From contig CP082962.1 in assembly GCA_021730285.1 (NCBI GenBank), positions 1,984,001 through 2,048,000 of the forward strand: DNA of 64,000 nucleotides, given 5' to 3'. How positions within the stretch are numbered: position 1 is the stretch's first letter; every line of letters starts with the position of its first letter. This document shows, piece after piece, positions 46,403 through 55,800 of the stretch. The position numbers and the translations under genes are program-made. The notes under the pieces were generated by a model, which was not told the DNA's origin, did no database searches, and worked only from the letters and a program-made list of their open reading frames with translations. This stretch comes from Desulfovibrio sp. JY. Lineage in GTDB: Bacteria; Desulfobacterota; Desulfovibrionia; Desulfovibrionales; Desulfovibrionaceae.

Positions 46403-47340
46403 AGCTGCTTGTCTGTGGCGGTTCGGATATCTTCGCCCGCCGCGTCTTGCCCGGCCTGCCCGGGCTTGGCGTTACGGCCGTGGACGTGGCCTCGCGAAGC
46501 GGCCGCCGCATGGAAAGCCCGCCGGGCCTGCCCCTGCGCTTTTTTGGCGACCCCGAAGCCGCCCTGGCCGCAAGCGACGCCGAGGCCGTCTACGTGACCA
46601 CGGAAAACAGCCGGCATGCGCCGCTGGCCCTGGCCGCCCTGGCCTCCGGCCGCCACGTCATCGTGGACAAGCCCGCCTTTCTCGACCTCGCCACCGCCGA
46701 GAAAGCCTGCGACTTGGCCGCGCAAAAAAATCTCCTTCTGGCCGAAGCCACGGTCTGGGCCGAGCATCCCCGCGTCGCCGGCCTGGCCCAGGCCTTTGCC
46801 GACAGAAACACCGCCCCGGCGCGCATCGTCGCCACCTTCTCCTTCCCGCCGCTGCCGCCGGAAAATTTCCGCCACCGCCCCGAACTCGGCGGCGGCGCGC
46901 TTTTCGACCTCGGCCCCTATGCCGTCAGCCCCGGCCGCGTCCTTTTCGGCATCGAGCCCGAGGAGGTCGTCTGCCGCATAACCTCGCGCGGCCCGGCCGT
47001 GGAAACGGCCTTCACCTGTCTGCTCGTCTACTCCGGCGGCCGAACCCTGGCCGGCACCTTTGGCTTCGACACCGGCTACGTCAATCGCCTGGGCGTCCTC
47101 GGCCCCGGCCTCGCCGCCTCCATGGACCGGGCCTTCACTCCGCCGCCAAGCGCCACTCTGCCCCTTTCCTGCAACACCCCCCAAGGCGTACGATCCGTCG
47201 ACTTCGAGCCCGCCGATGCCTTTGCCCGCTTTTTTACCCGGGCCTTTGCCGCCATGGAGCGCGGCGACGGCGAGGCCTTTATCGCCGCGCTGCTCTCCGA
47301 CGCGCGCATGCTGGCGCGGCTGCGGGCGAGCGCCGGGTAA
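46399..47340 (+). CDS. Gfo/Idh/MocA-family oxidoreductase (sugar 3-ketoreductase candidate)
   Basis: 313 aa; ATGA overlap with the dehydratase. Rossmann start KLLVCGGSDIFARRVLPGL (a GG.dif variant of GxGxxG), EAVYVTTENSRHAPLALAALASGRHVIVDKP with the catalytic Lys of the EKP motif, and C-terminal sheet GGGALFDLGPYAV. After 2,3-dehydration a 3-ketoreductase of this family normally makes the 2,6-dideoxy-4-keto sugar (as TylC1), so the step fits. Ends the overlapping block; then a 423-base gap with repeat copy C. Confidence 0.85.
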   Translation: MKLLVCGGSDIFARRVLPGLPGLGVTAVDVASRSGRRMESPPGLPLRFFGDPEAALAASDAEAVYVTTENSRHAPLALAALASGRHVIVDKPAFLDLATAEKACDLAAQKNLLLAEATVWAEHPRVAGLAQAFADRNTAPARIVATFSFPPLPPENFRHRPELGGGALFDLGPYAVSPGRVLFGIEPEEVVCRITSRGPAVETAFTCLLVYSGGRTLAGTFGFDTGYVNRLGVLGPGLAASMDRAFTPPPSATLPLSCNTPQGVRSVDFEPADAFARFFTRAFAAMERGDGEAFIAALLSDARMLARLRASAG

Positions 47341-47400
47341 GGCGGGTAAGGCTGGCTGGGAGGAGATGGGGAGACTGGGGCGCTGCCCCAGACCCCGCCG

Positions 47401-47600
47401 GGAGGCCACGGGCCCCCCGGACCCCCCGTCCGGTGTGCTTTGGCTGGGCGGGGGAGGGATGGTTGCCGGTAAGGCGGAGAGTGGAGAAGATGGAGGCGGA
47501 ATTTGTCGGGACGGTGCATGTCGCTTCGCGACAAGCTCGTCCCAAGCAAATTCCGCCTCCACCACGCCGTCGCCCCTTCGGGGCGAAAGGATAAGGAATT
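47401..47600 (+). repeat. Structured intergenic repeat, copy C
   Basis: Direct copy of the 5941-6130 element. C/G-rich box GGGCCCCCCGGACCCCCCGTCCGG at ~47410, outer stem 47492-47560 (GGAGGCGGAATTTG / CAAATTCCGCCTCC), inner hairpin GTCGC-TTC-GCGAC at 47520-47532, and CGCCCC-TTC-GGGGCG at ~47572-47585. Inserted in the deoxysugar operon between the reductase and aminotransferase genes; a short AT-rich segment (47599-47637) follows. Confidence 0.85.
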
Positions 47601-47677
47601 TTTTTAACTATTGAAAATACAATAGTTTAAAGTAGTTGGCTACAACCCTTTAGAAGTTTTTGGGGAGGGTGGGGGGC

Positions 47678-47727
47678 CCGGGGGGCGGGAACCCTTTTTT
47701 ACCAAAAAAAGGGTTCCCGCCCCCCGG
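47678..47727. terminator. Hairpin repeat (family member 9)
   Basis: CCGGGGGGCGGGAACCCTTTTTT pairs with AAAAAAAGGGTTCCCGCCCCCCGG around ACC; near-perfect ~23-base arms. Upstream flank AAGTTTTTGGGGAGGG. It lies 36 bases before the aminotransferase ATG, so the aminotransferase may be expressed from its own promoter or by read-through. Confidence 0.85.
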
Positions 47728-47763
47728 TTCCTCTCTCCGCTCCTCTCCTCACAAGGAACGACT

Positions 47764-48876
47764 ATGGCGGTCAATGTTTGGGGATATTTGAAGGAATATG
47801 AAGCGGAGCGGGAGGAGATCTTGGCCGCCGTTACCGCTGTTTTGGAGTCGGGCAAGCTGATTTTGGGGCCGCATGTGGCGGCTTTTGAGGAAGCGTTTGC
47901 CGGCTATTGCGGGACGCGTTTCGGCGTGGGTTGCGACAACGGCACGAGCGCGGTGCTGTTGGCGCTGTTGGCGGTGGGGATACAGCCCGGCGACGAGGTG
48001 ATCACCGTTGCCAATACGGCCGTGCCCACGGTTTCGGCCATTGTCAGCGCCGGGGGCGTGCCCCGGTTCGTGGATATCGACCCGGCCACGTATCTGATGG
48101 ACGCGGCCAAGCTGGAAGCGGCCGTGACCCCGCGCACCAAGGCCATTGTGGCCGTGCATCTCTTTGGCCAGTGCGTGGCCATGGAAGCCGTGCGGGAAGT
48201 GGCCGAGCGCCACGGGCTGCGCGTGGTGGAAGATTGCGCCCAGGCCCATGGCGCGGTGCGAAACGGTCAGGTGGCCGGCTCCATGTCCGACGCGGCCTCG
48301 TTTTCCTTTTATCCGACCAAAATCCTCGGCACCTACGGCGACGGCGGCATGGTGTTGACGGGAAGCGAGGAGACGGCGGCCAAGCTCAAGCGCCTGCGTT
48401 TCTACGGCATGGAAAAGACCTATTACGCCCTGGAGCACGGCTACAATTCGCGCCTGGACGAGATCCATGCCGCCATATTACTGGGCAAGCTCAAGCACCT
48501 GCCGGAGTATCTCGCCCGCCGGCGGCAGCTGGCCGCGCGCTACGACGCCGCTCTGGCCGACACGTCGCTGACCCTGCCGGCCGTGGCTCCCGGCAACGAG
48601 CACGCCTATTATCTGTACGTGGCGCGTCACGAAAAACGCGACGCCGTGATCGCCGGGCTCAAGGAGCGGGGCGTCAACGTCAACATCAGCTACCCCTGGC
48701 CCATCCACACCATGACGGGCTATGCCCATTTGGGCTATAAGGAGGGCGACCTGCCCGAAACCGAGCGGGCGGCGCGGGAGATTTTCTCCCTGCCCATGTA
48801 CCCGTCGCTGTCCGATGCCGAACAGGATACGGCCATCGCCGCCCTGCGCGACACCCTGGACGCGGTCGGGGCCTAA
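47764..48876 (+). CDS. DegT/DnrJ/EryC1/StrS-family sugar aminotransferase
   Basis: 370 aa. PLP-dependent transamination of keto sugars. PLP-binding lysine Lys186 in SFYPTKILGTYGDGG, with GTSAVLLALLAVGIQPGDEV, VEDCAQAHGA and late NVNISYPWPIHTM that shapes the sugar site. 3-Amination fits the QdtA/FdtA and EvaA neighbours (FdtB/EvaB-like). AAGGAA near the ATG. Separated from the rest of the operon by a repeat and a hairpin. Confidence 0.93.
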   Translation: MAVNVWGYLKEYEAEREEILAAVTAVLESGKLILGPHVAAFEEAFAGYCGTRFGVGCDNGTSAVLLALLAVGIQPGDEVITVANTAVPTVSAIVSAGGVPRFVDIDPATYLMDAAKLEAAVTPRTKAIVAVHLFGQCVAMEAVREVAERHGLRVVEDCAQAHGAVRNGQVAGSMSDAASFSFYPTKILGTYGDGGMVLTGSEETAAKLKRLRFYGMEKTYYALEHGYNSRLDEIHAAILLGKLKHLPEYLARRRQLAARYDAALADTSLTLPAVAPGNEHAYYLYVARHEKRDAVIAGLKERGVNVNISYPWPIHTMTGYAHLGYKEGDLPETERAAREIFSLPMYPSLSDAEQDTAIAALRDTLDAVGA

Positions 48877-48894
48877 GCCCCAAGGAGTTTTCCC

Positions 48895-49320
48895 GTGGAA
48901 TTCGGCGCCATCGCTTTGGCCATTATGGCCGCTTTTACCGGCGCGGCCCTGTATATCAACATCGTCGAGCATCCCGCCCGGCGCGTTTTCCTGGATGCCG
49001 ACATGCTGGCCCAGTGGCAGCGCAGCTACCCAAGAGCCAGGCGGATGCAGGCTTCCCTGGTCATGGCCGGCTTCTTTTTCGGCATGGTCGGGCTCCTCTG
49101 GACGGGCAAGGGGCTGTATCTGACGGGCTCGCTTTTCACCTGCGCCATCTGGGTGGTGACGCGCAAGTGGATCATGCCCCTCAATAACACGCTCATGGCG
49201 ATGAACTCCGATGACGCCAATGCCGACACCCGGGCGCTTCTGGAGAAGTGGAACATTCTCCACGTCGTGCGTGCGGGGCTCGGCATCCTGGCCGTATTGA
49301 GCTTCTTTGCCGCGCTTTAG
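48895..49320 (+). CDS. DUF1772-family membrane protein
   Basis: 141 aa from a GTG at 48895 with AAGGAG upstream. Four hydrophobic helices; IVEHPARR near residue 22 and W at ~42 plus KWIMPLNNTLMAM match DUF1772 (anthrone-oxygenase-like). Function unknown. Directly follows the aminotransferase (18 bases), so it is probably cotranscribed with it although a role in sugar synthesis is not evident. Confidence 0.8.
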   Translation: MEFGAIALAIMAAFTGAALYINIVEHPARRVFLDADMLAQWQRSYPRARRMQASLVMAGFFFGMVGLLWTGKGLYLTGSLFTCAIWVVTRKWIMPLNNTLMAMNSDDANADTRALLEKWNILHVVRAGLGILAVLSFFAAL

Positions 49321-49332
49321 GGAGAAGAGAAT

Positions 49333-49375
49333 GCGAGAGGGGAAACCCTTTCAAGAAAGGGTTCTCCCCTCTCGC
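49333..49375. terminator. Hairpin repeat (family member 10)
   Basis: GCGAGAGGGGAAACCCTTTC / GAAAGGGTTCTCCCCTCTCGC, 12 bases after the DUF1772 stop. Identical with its flank to the copy at 29738-29800. Confidence 0.85.
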
Positions 49376-49407
49376 GCTCTCCCCTTCCTAAAGTTTATAA
49401 TGGTTAT

Positions 49408-49499
49408 GGGTGGGCTATGGATAACATTTTGTTATCGTTAAAAGTCTTTGGAAAGGGGGCCCGGGGGGAGAACCTTTCTTCAGAAAGGTTTCCCCCCGG
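49408..49499. repeat. Conserved GGATAACA...TGTTATC box plus hairpin repeat (family member 11)
   Basis: GGATAACATTTTGTTATCGTTAA at ~49419-49441 is an inverted repeat matching, in reverse, ~14676-14698. It is followed by AGTCTTTGGAAAGGGG and the hairpin CCGGGGGGAGAACCTTTCTT / AGAAAGGTTTCCCCCCGG at 49461-49499, which ends 5 bases before the oxidoreductase ATG. Confidence 0.7.
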
Positions 49500-49504
49500 T
49501 TCCT

Positions 49505-51637
49505 ATGCCCTCTCTCTCCACTTCCCTTTGGCCTGACGGCGAGTTCCGGAGCGTCTGCCGTGTCTGCCATGGCGGTTGTGCGACCCGGGTGACGGTTGCC
49601 GGCGGGCGGGTGACGCAGGTGCGGCCCTGGCCGGGGTCGCCCTTTAATTGCGGCCGCATGTGCGTCAAGGGCCTGTCCACGCCCGAGGCGATGTACCACC
49701 CGGACCGGCTGCGCCATCCGCTTAAGCGCGTGGGGGAGCGGGGGGCGGGGAAATTCGTCCGCGTTTCCTGGGACGAGGCGCTCTCCGACATCGCCGCCCG
49801 CCTGGACACGTTTCGCCGGGAGTCCGGCCCCGAGTCCGTGGCCCTGGGCCAGGGCACCGGCCGGCACCATTATTTCCACGTCATCCGCTTCGCCAACACC
49901 TTCGGCACGCCCAATTGGTACGAGCCGGGGCTGGCCAACTGTTTCATTCCGCGCATCACGGCCTGCAACCTCACTTATGGCGGTTTCGTGGCCGGGGACT
50001 ATTACGGCGACGTGCCGCCGCGCACCATTTTATTCTGGGGCCACAATCCGCTGGTCTCCGGGCCGGACGGCGAGCTGGCCTTTCCGATCAAGAAGGCCCT
50101 GGCCGGGGGAGCCTACGGCATCGCCGTCGACCCGAGGCGTAGCGAGACGGCCAAGCGTTGCGGCCTGTGGCTGCCGATTCGGCCCGGCACCGACGCGGCG
50201 CTGGCTCTGGCCATGATCCGGGCCATCATCGAAGAGGGATGGTACGATCGGGAGTTCGTGGAAGCCTACGGTTCCGGGTTCGAGGCGCTGCGGGAGCGGG
50301 TGGGAGCGGCCACGCCAGCGTGGGCCGAGGAAGTGACCGGCGTGCCGGCGGCCTCGCTTCTCGAGGCCGCCCGGCGCTACGCCCTGGACAAGCCGTCCAT
50401 CCTCGAATGGGGCGTGTCGTTGGAGCAGAATCCCAACAGCCTGCAAACCGTACGGGCCGTGGCTATTTTGCGTGGGTTGACGGGCAATCTGGACATTCCG
50501 GGCGGGGATGTTTTCGGCCACGATCTGGTGGCCGCCTATCCGGTCATGCGGCAGGCCCTGCCGCCGGACGCCCTGGCCAAGCGTCTCGGGGCCGACCGGT
50601 TCAAGCTTCTGGGCGGGTTTCGGGCGTTCATGCCGGCGGCGCACCTCCCCGGGCTTTTCGGGGCCATGCGCACGGGCGAGCCCTACCGGGTGCGGGCACT
50701 GCTCGTCTTCGGCAACAATCCCCTGGCCACCGTGGCCAACAGCCTGGGTGTGCTCGAATCGCTTCGCGCCCTGGATCTGCTCGTGGTGGCCGATCATTTC
50801 ATGACCCCGACCGCCGCGTTGGCCGATTACGTGCTGCCGTCGGCCTATTGGCCGGAGATCGACCAGATCATCGAGTTGCCGCTGGTGGCCCCGCAGGCGG
50901 TCTTTGGCCATCGCAAGCTGGCGCAGGTGGGCGAGTGCCGGCAAAACGAGTTGATTTTAAACGACCTGGCGAGGCGTCTGGGGCTTCCCGGGGCCGACGA
51001 GACGCTGACCGACATTCTCGACCAGCGCTTGAAGCCTATCGGCCTGACTTTCGACGAGCTGGCCGACCGGTTCATGGTCATGGCCGAGCCCGCCTATCGG
51101 CGGTTTGCGGCAAAGGGCTTTCGCACGCCGAGCCGCAAGGTGGAATTTTTCTGCAAGGCGCTGGCCCGGCTGGGCTATGATCCGTTGCCGTCCTTTGCCG
51201 AACCGCCGGAAAGTCCGGTGTCCGCGCCGGAGGTGGCACGCGAGTTTCCGCTGGTCTTGACCACCGGGGCGCGGCGACTGGAATTTTTCCACAGCGATGG
51301 CCGGCAGGTGGCGGGGCTTCGCAAGAGGCGTCCCGATCCCCTGGCCGAGCTTGGGCCGGCCACGGCCGCCCGCTTCGGCATCGTCGACGGTGACTGGATC
51401 ATCGTCAAAAGCCCGCGCGGGGCCATCCGCATGCGGGCCAAAGTCACGGCGGACATCCGGGAGGGAGTGGTCAGCGTCGACCACGGCTGGTGGTTCCCTG
51501 AGCGCGGCGCATTCGATTTCGGGGCGTTCGAGTCCAACGCCAACGTCCTGACCAACGACGGCCCGCCCTATGATCCGGCTTTCGGCTCGTACCAGCTGCG
51601 CGGACTGCTCTGCGCCGTGGAAAAGGAGCCGGACTAG
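49505..51637 (+). CDS. Stand-alone molybdopterin-dependent oxidoreductase (DMSO reductase family)
   Basis: 710 aa from ATG 49505; no purine RBS because the hairpin repeat abuts the start, so a TTG at 49448 cannot be excluded. N-terminal [4Fe-4S] site CRVCHGGC...CGRMCVKG, then bis-MGD contacts (RVSWDEALSDIAARL, FGNNPLATVANS, LTTGARRLEFFHSDGRQ) and a candidate Mo ligand Cys in GLANCFIPRITA. No Tat signal, so cytoplasmic, and no electron-transfer or membrane subunit is adjacent. Substrate unknown; resembles the thiosulfate/polysulfide and acetylene-hydratase-like branch in pattern only. Confidence 0.85.
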   Translation: MPSLSTSLWPDGEFRSVCRVCHGGCATRVTVAGGRVTQVRPWPGSPFNCGRMCVKGLSTPEAMYHPDRLRHPLKRVGERGAGKFVRVSWDEALSDIAARLDTFRRESGPESVALGQGTGRHHYFHVIRFANTFGTPNWYEPGLANCFIPRITACNLTYGGFVAGDYYGDVPPRTILFWGHNPLVSGPDGELAFPIKKALAGGAYGIAVDPRRSETAKRCGLWLPIRPGTDAALALAMIRAIIEEGWYDREFVEAYGSGFEALRERVGAATPAWAEEVTGVPAASLLEAARRYALDKPSILEWGVSLEQNPNSLQTVRAVAILRGLTGNLDIPGGDVFGHDLVAAYPVMRQALPPDALAKRLGADRFKLLGGFRAFMPAAHLPGLFGAMRTGEPYRVRALLVFGNNPLATVANSLGVLESLRALDLLVVADHFMTPTAALADYVLPSAYWPEIDQIIELPLVAPQAVFGHRKLAQVGECRQNELILNDLARRLGLPGADETLTDILDQRLKPIGLTFDELADRFMVMAEPAYRRFAAKGFRTPSRKVEFFCKALARLGYDPLPSFAEPPESPVSAPEVAREFPLVLTTGARRLEFFHSDGRQVAGLRKRRPDPLAELGPATAARFGIVDGDWIIVKSPRGAIRMRAKVTADIREGVVSVDHGWWFPERGAFDFGAFESNANVLTNDGPPYDPAFGSYQLRGLLCAVEKEPD

Positions 51638-51730
51638 CCTCCGCCCAATCGGACTCCCCGCGCTCCATCACAGAGAGGAATATCCTCTCTCTATCCCAGA
51701 AAAATTGAAAAACTTTAGGAAGGGGAGAGC

Positions 51731-51773
51731 GCGAGAGGGGAGAACCCTTTCTTGAAAGGGTTTCCCCTCTCGC
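51731..51773. terminator. Hairpin repeat (family member 12)
   Basis: GCGAGAGGGGAGAACCCTTTC / GAAAGGGTTTCCCCTCTCGC between convergent oxidoreductase and DUF4434 genes. Reverse complement of copies at 29738 and 49333, including the AGGAAGGGGAGAGC flank. Confidence 0.85.
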
Positions 51774-51795
51774 ATTCTCTTCTCCCCTCTTCCTG

Positions 51796-52812
51796 TCAGT
51801 GGATGAAAGCGCTTTTGTACTGCGCGTAGAGCGCCGCCGCCGCCGGGCCGGCGAAGGGCGAGCAGTATTCGGGCAGGCTGAAGGCGACGATGCCGTCGTG
51901 GGGCAGGCGTCCGGCCGTGTCGAGCTGTTTTTTCAGGCGCTCGAGGGGCGCGGGAATGGCTTGGAACGGCTTGTCGTTGATCGGCGGTCCGGCGACCTGG
52001 GTGAAGGTTTCGACGACCGGGGTGAAGGCCCGGCCGGTTTCCTGGGCGGCCTGGGAAACCGCCGTCAGGAAGATGCCGGTTTCGCCGTGGAGCAGCTTGG
52101 CCACGCCCACGCCGTCCTGGAAGAGCACCCGGTCGATGCCGCTTGCGCCGAGAATCCGCGTCCAGAGCCGTCGCAGCACGAGGGGTTCGGCAAAGGCGTT
52201 GGAAAATCCGGAAATGGCCACGGGCAGGCCCGGCACGATCTGGCGCAGCCCTTCCCGCAAATCGGTCAGGTATTCCACCAGCACGTCCTGGCGATCCGGC
52301 TCGAGCCAGCTGCGGTCGTCGATTTCCTGGGGAATGTAATAGCCGACGACGGTCGGGTCTTCCGCCGTAAGCGCGGCAAGCTCCTTGGCGGCGGCTAGGC
52401 TTTCGAGGAGCAGCCGGCGGAAATAGACCCGCACGAGCTTGGGGTCCCGCTTGATTTTTTCCCAGTAGGCCGGGTCGTGCACGAGCCCCAGCACGAGATG
52501 CATGCCGCTGGCCCTGGCCGCCTGGAGCACGGCCGGCAGGGAGAGGCTCGGCGGGGCGGTGAAGTGTTCGCTCTGGTAGGTGGGGGCTTTGTCGTTGACG
52601 CTCCACTGCACCACCACTTCATCCACGCCGATGGCGCGCAGGGCGGTGAAAAGCGCCTGCCAGCGGGCCGCGTCCCAGGACGCATGGTCGGCCAGAAGCT
52701 GGAGAAAGGTGCCGGTGAAACGCGGCGTCTCGGCGGCTGCCGGCCTGGCCGGGCCGAGCAACGCAAGGAGGCACAGCAGTGCCGGGACGATGCGGCGAAA
52801 AGCGCTTCCCAT
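51796..52812 (-). CDS. DUF4434-family periplasmic protein of the NGR locus
   Basis: 338 aa. Signal peptide MGSAFRRIVPALLCLLALLGPARPAAA. TIM-barrel-like glycoside-hydrolase pattern of DUF4434: GTFLQLLADHASWDAARWQALFTALRAIGVDEVVVQWS, LGLVHDPAYWEKI, YYIPQEIDDRSW and ISGFSNAF. The E. coli NGR cluster (nfrA, nfrB, ybcH) has a third gene downstream; this one occupies the same place, 12 bases after the nfrA-like gene. It may trim or process the polysaccharide in the periplasm. Confidence 0.8.
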   Translation of the reverse strand: MGSAFRRIVPALLCLLALLGPARPAAAETPRFTGTFLQLLADHASWDAARWQALFTALRAIGVDEVVVQWSVNDKAPTYQSEHFTAPPSLSLPAVLQAARASGMHLVLGLVHDPAYWEKIKRDPKLVRVYFRRLLLESLAAAKELAALTAEDPTVVGYYIPQEIDDRSWLEPDRQDVLVEYLTDLREGLRQIVPGLPVAISGFSNAFAEPLVLRRLWTRILGASGIDRVLFQDGVGVAKLLHGETGIFLTAVSQAAQETGRAFTPVVETFTQVAGPPINDKPFQAIPAPLERLKKQLDTAGRLPHDGIVAFSLPEYCSPFAGPAAAALYAQYKSAFIH

Positions 52813-52824
52813 GGCCCCCTCCGA

Positions 52825-55800
52825 TCAGAATTTGAGAATGGTGGTCAGAAACAGGGCGTTGATGACGTTTTCCCTGTCCGTGACCTTGGTTTTGTTGAAA
52901 AGCGTCCCGTACTTGTATTGCAGCAGGAATTCCAGGGACGACCGCTCGACCTCGTAGTCGGCGCGGTTGAAGAGGTATTTGAATGACAACCCGCCGCCGC
53001 CTTCCACATAGGACGACTCGTTGAGGTCCGGCGACCAGACCCGCACGTCGGCCACGACGTGGGGCGTGATGAGAAACCGGTCGCGGACGTTGAACGAGAT
53101 GCCCTGCCGGCCTTCGGCGTAAAACATGCTGCGCGGGTCGTTTTCGGTGTAGTAGTCGTATTCGCCGTAGAAGTACGAGTAGTTCCAGTATTTTTCTTTC
53201 GGTTTGACGTCGTAGCCGTCGGTCAGGGAATACATGGCCCGCAGCAGCCAGTTGTCCTCGGCCGCCTTGCCGAGTTTGAACAGCCGCTCGACGCCGACGT
53301 TGAGGTTCTGGGTCTTGAAAGGCTTGTAGCGCAGTCCCGCCGCGCCCTGCCAGGACTTGTCGTCGATTTCCAGGCTGTCCTTGTTGAAGCTGGCCGTCGC
53401 CCGGCCGATGACCTGGAGGATGCGGTCGTCGCGAAAGCCGATCTTGGGCGGAATCCAGGCGAACTCCGCGCCGGCCCCGGAGCGGATGGTGTCCATGGAG
53501 TCGCCCCCGGAGGAGGGCAGCGGCCCGGCGTCTCCGGCGATGTAGGACATGTAGGCCGTGGTGGTGAAGTGCGTCTCCAGCTTGGTCACTTCCTTGCGCA
53601 TCCGGTAGACGTCCTTGTCCAGCTTTTCCCGGTCTTCGGGGCTGTCCACCGGGCGCAGCGGCGCGTTGTCGATGGCGCGCTTGAAGCGGTCCACGGATTT
53701 CGTGTTGTCGCACTCGTGCATGTAGGCGTAGCCGAGGTCCTCCCACAGATGCAGGTAGTCCGGGTCGCGGTGGAGCACGGTCTCGAACACCTCGGCCGCC
53801 GCGGCGTACTGCTTGTCCTCGCTTAAGGCGTAGCCCAGGGCGGTCAGGTAGCGGTTGGCGTCGTCGAGCTTCACGGCCCGGCGGTAGGCCTCGATGGCTT
53901 CCTTGAGGTGCTTCGCGTCGCGCAGCACGTTGCCGAGGCGAAATTCCGTGTCGGCGTCGGCTTTGATGGCCAGCGAGGCTTCGAGGAACTTGCGGGCCGT
54001 ATCGTAATCCTTGTCCGCCTCGGCCAGGGAGGCCAGTTCGGACAAGCGCAGGACTTGCAAGTCCGGGGGGAGCGTTGCCGGGTCCACGGCTTCGAGGGTC
54101 TTTTTGGCTTCCTCGGGATGGCCGGCCAGCCGTTCCAGACGCCCGAGCCGCGTGGCCGTTTCCGGATCGTAGCCGAGTGCCAGGGTGGCCTTGAAGGCGG
54201 CGATGCCGGCTTCGTTGCGGGATTCCCCGGCGTAGAGGAAGCCCTTGGCCCGGTAATAGGCGCGGCGGTCCTGTGGCGACAGGGAGGAAATATCCGGGGT
54301 GGCTTTGTCGAAATCGACCAGAGCCAGGCCCGGCTTGCCGAGCTTTTCGTAGCAGCGGGCCATGGCGATGCGGGTGGCCGGGTCGGGATGGAGGGCCAGG
54401 GACTGGGAAAAGGCGTCCAGACCTTCCTGGTAGCGGCCGGTTGTGTAGGCGATCTGGCCCAGGGCGGACAGCACCCGCCAGTTGGGACCGGAGAGGACCA
54501 GGGCGCGGCGGAAGGCCTTTTCGGCGGCGGGCAGATCGCCGGCCCGGGTCAGGGCGTAGCCGAGATTTTCCTCGGAAGCGGCGATGTCGCTTCGAAGCGC
54601 CCCGGGCGCGGCGGCCGCCTGTCGCCAGAAGGCGATGGCTTTTGGGGCGTTGCCCAAGGTGCCGTAGGCCTGGGCCAGGGTCATGATGGCCTTGGCCTTG
54701 CGCGAGCCGTTGTCCATGAGGCCAAGGGCCTGGGTCAGGGGTGCTATGGCCTTGGCCGGCCGGCCCGAAAGCGCGGCCGCGGTGCCGAGGCCCAGGGCGA
54801 TTTCCGCCTGTTTGTCCCGGGGCAGGTTCGAGGCCAGGCGCGAGGCCTGCTCGAAGGCGTCGTAGGCCTTGGCGGCGTTTTTCCGGCTGGCGTAGACATT
54901 GCCGAGGGCGAGCAGGGCTTCGGCCTTGTCGGCGGGGCTTACGTCCTGGCGCGTAAAGGCCTCGAGGCTGGCGATGGCGTCCTTGTCCATGTCGGCGGCG
55001 GCGAAGCTTTCGCCGGCCTGACGCAACAGGGTGGGTTGCCCGGACGCGGCCAGTTCCTGGAAAATGGGGGCGGCCTCGGCGTTGCGGCCCAGGCGCGAGA
55101 GCAGGTTGGCCACGGCCAGGCGGTAGGCGGCGCGCTTTTGCGGGGTCGCGGCCTTCTCGACCAGGGTTTTGTAGATGCCAAGCGCCCGTTCGGCCTGCCC
55201 GTCCTTGACGAGCGCTTCGGCCAGGGACGCCTGGATATCCTGCCCCGCGCCGGCCGAGAGGGCCTGGGTGAAGGCGGCCACGGCCGCCGGGGCGTCGCCC
55301 AGGCGCAGGCAGGTTTCGCCAAGCTGGGCCAACAGCCGGGCCTTGTCCGCGCCCGGAGCTTTGAGCGCGTCCTCCAGGACTTTGCGGGCGGCGGCGTTGT
55401 CGCCGGTTTCGGCCAAAAGCGTGGCCTTCATGGCCAGGATGCGGGTGCGCTGGGCCGGGTCCTTGGCTTCGTTCAGGGCCTTGTCGAGATAGGTGATGGC
55501 GGCGGCATTCTTGTCGAGCTTGGTGAGCAGTGTCGCCAGTTCGAGCAGGCTGTCCGGGTCCGCGCCCATGCTCACGGCCTCGTGCAGCGCCTGGGCGGCT
55601 TCCTGGGTGCGCCCCGCGCGCTCTTCGGCCCGGGACAGCCGGACCAGGGCCAGGGGCTCGCGGCGCAGGTCCACGGCGGCACGGAAATAGACGGCCGCTT
55701 CCCCGGGTTTGCCCGCCTGCATGGCCAGCACGCCCAGGCGCATGTTGAGGCGGTAGGCCTCCTTGGGCTTGGGCTTTTGGGCCAAAAGCGGCGTCAGTTC

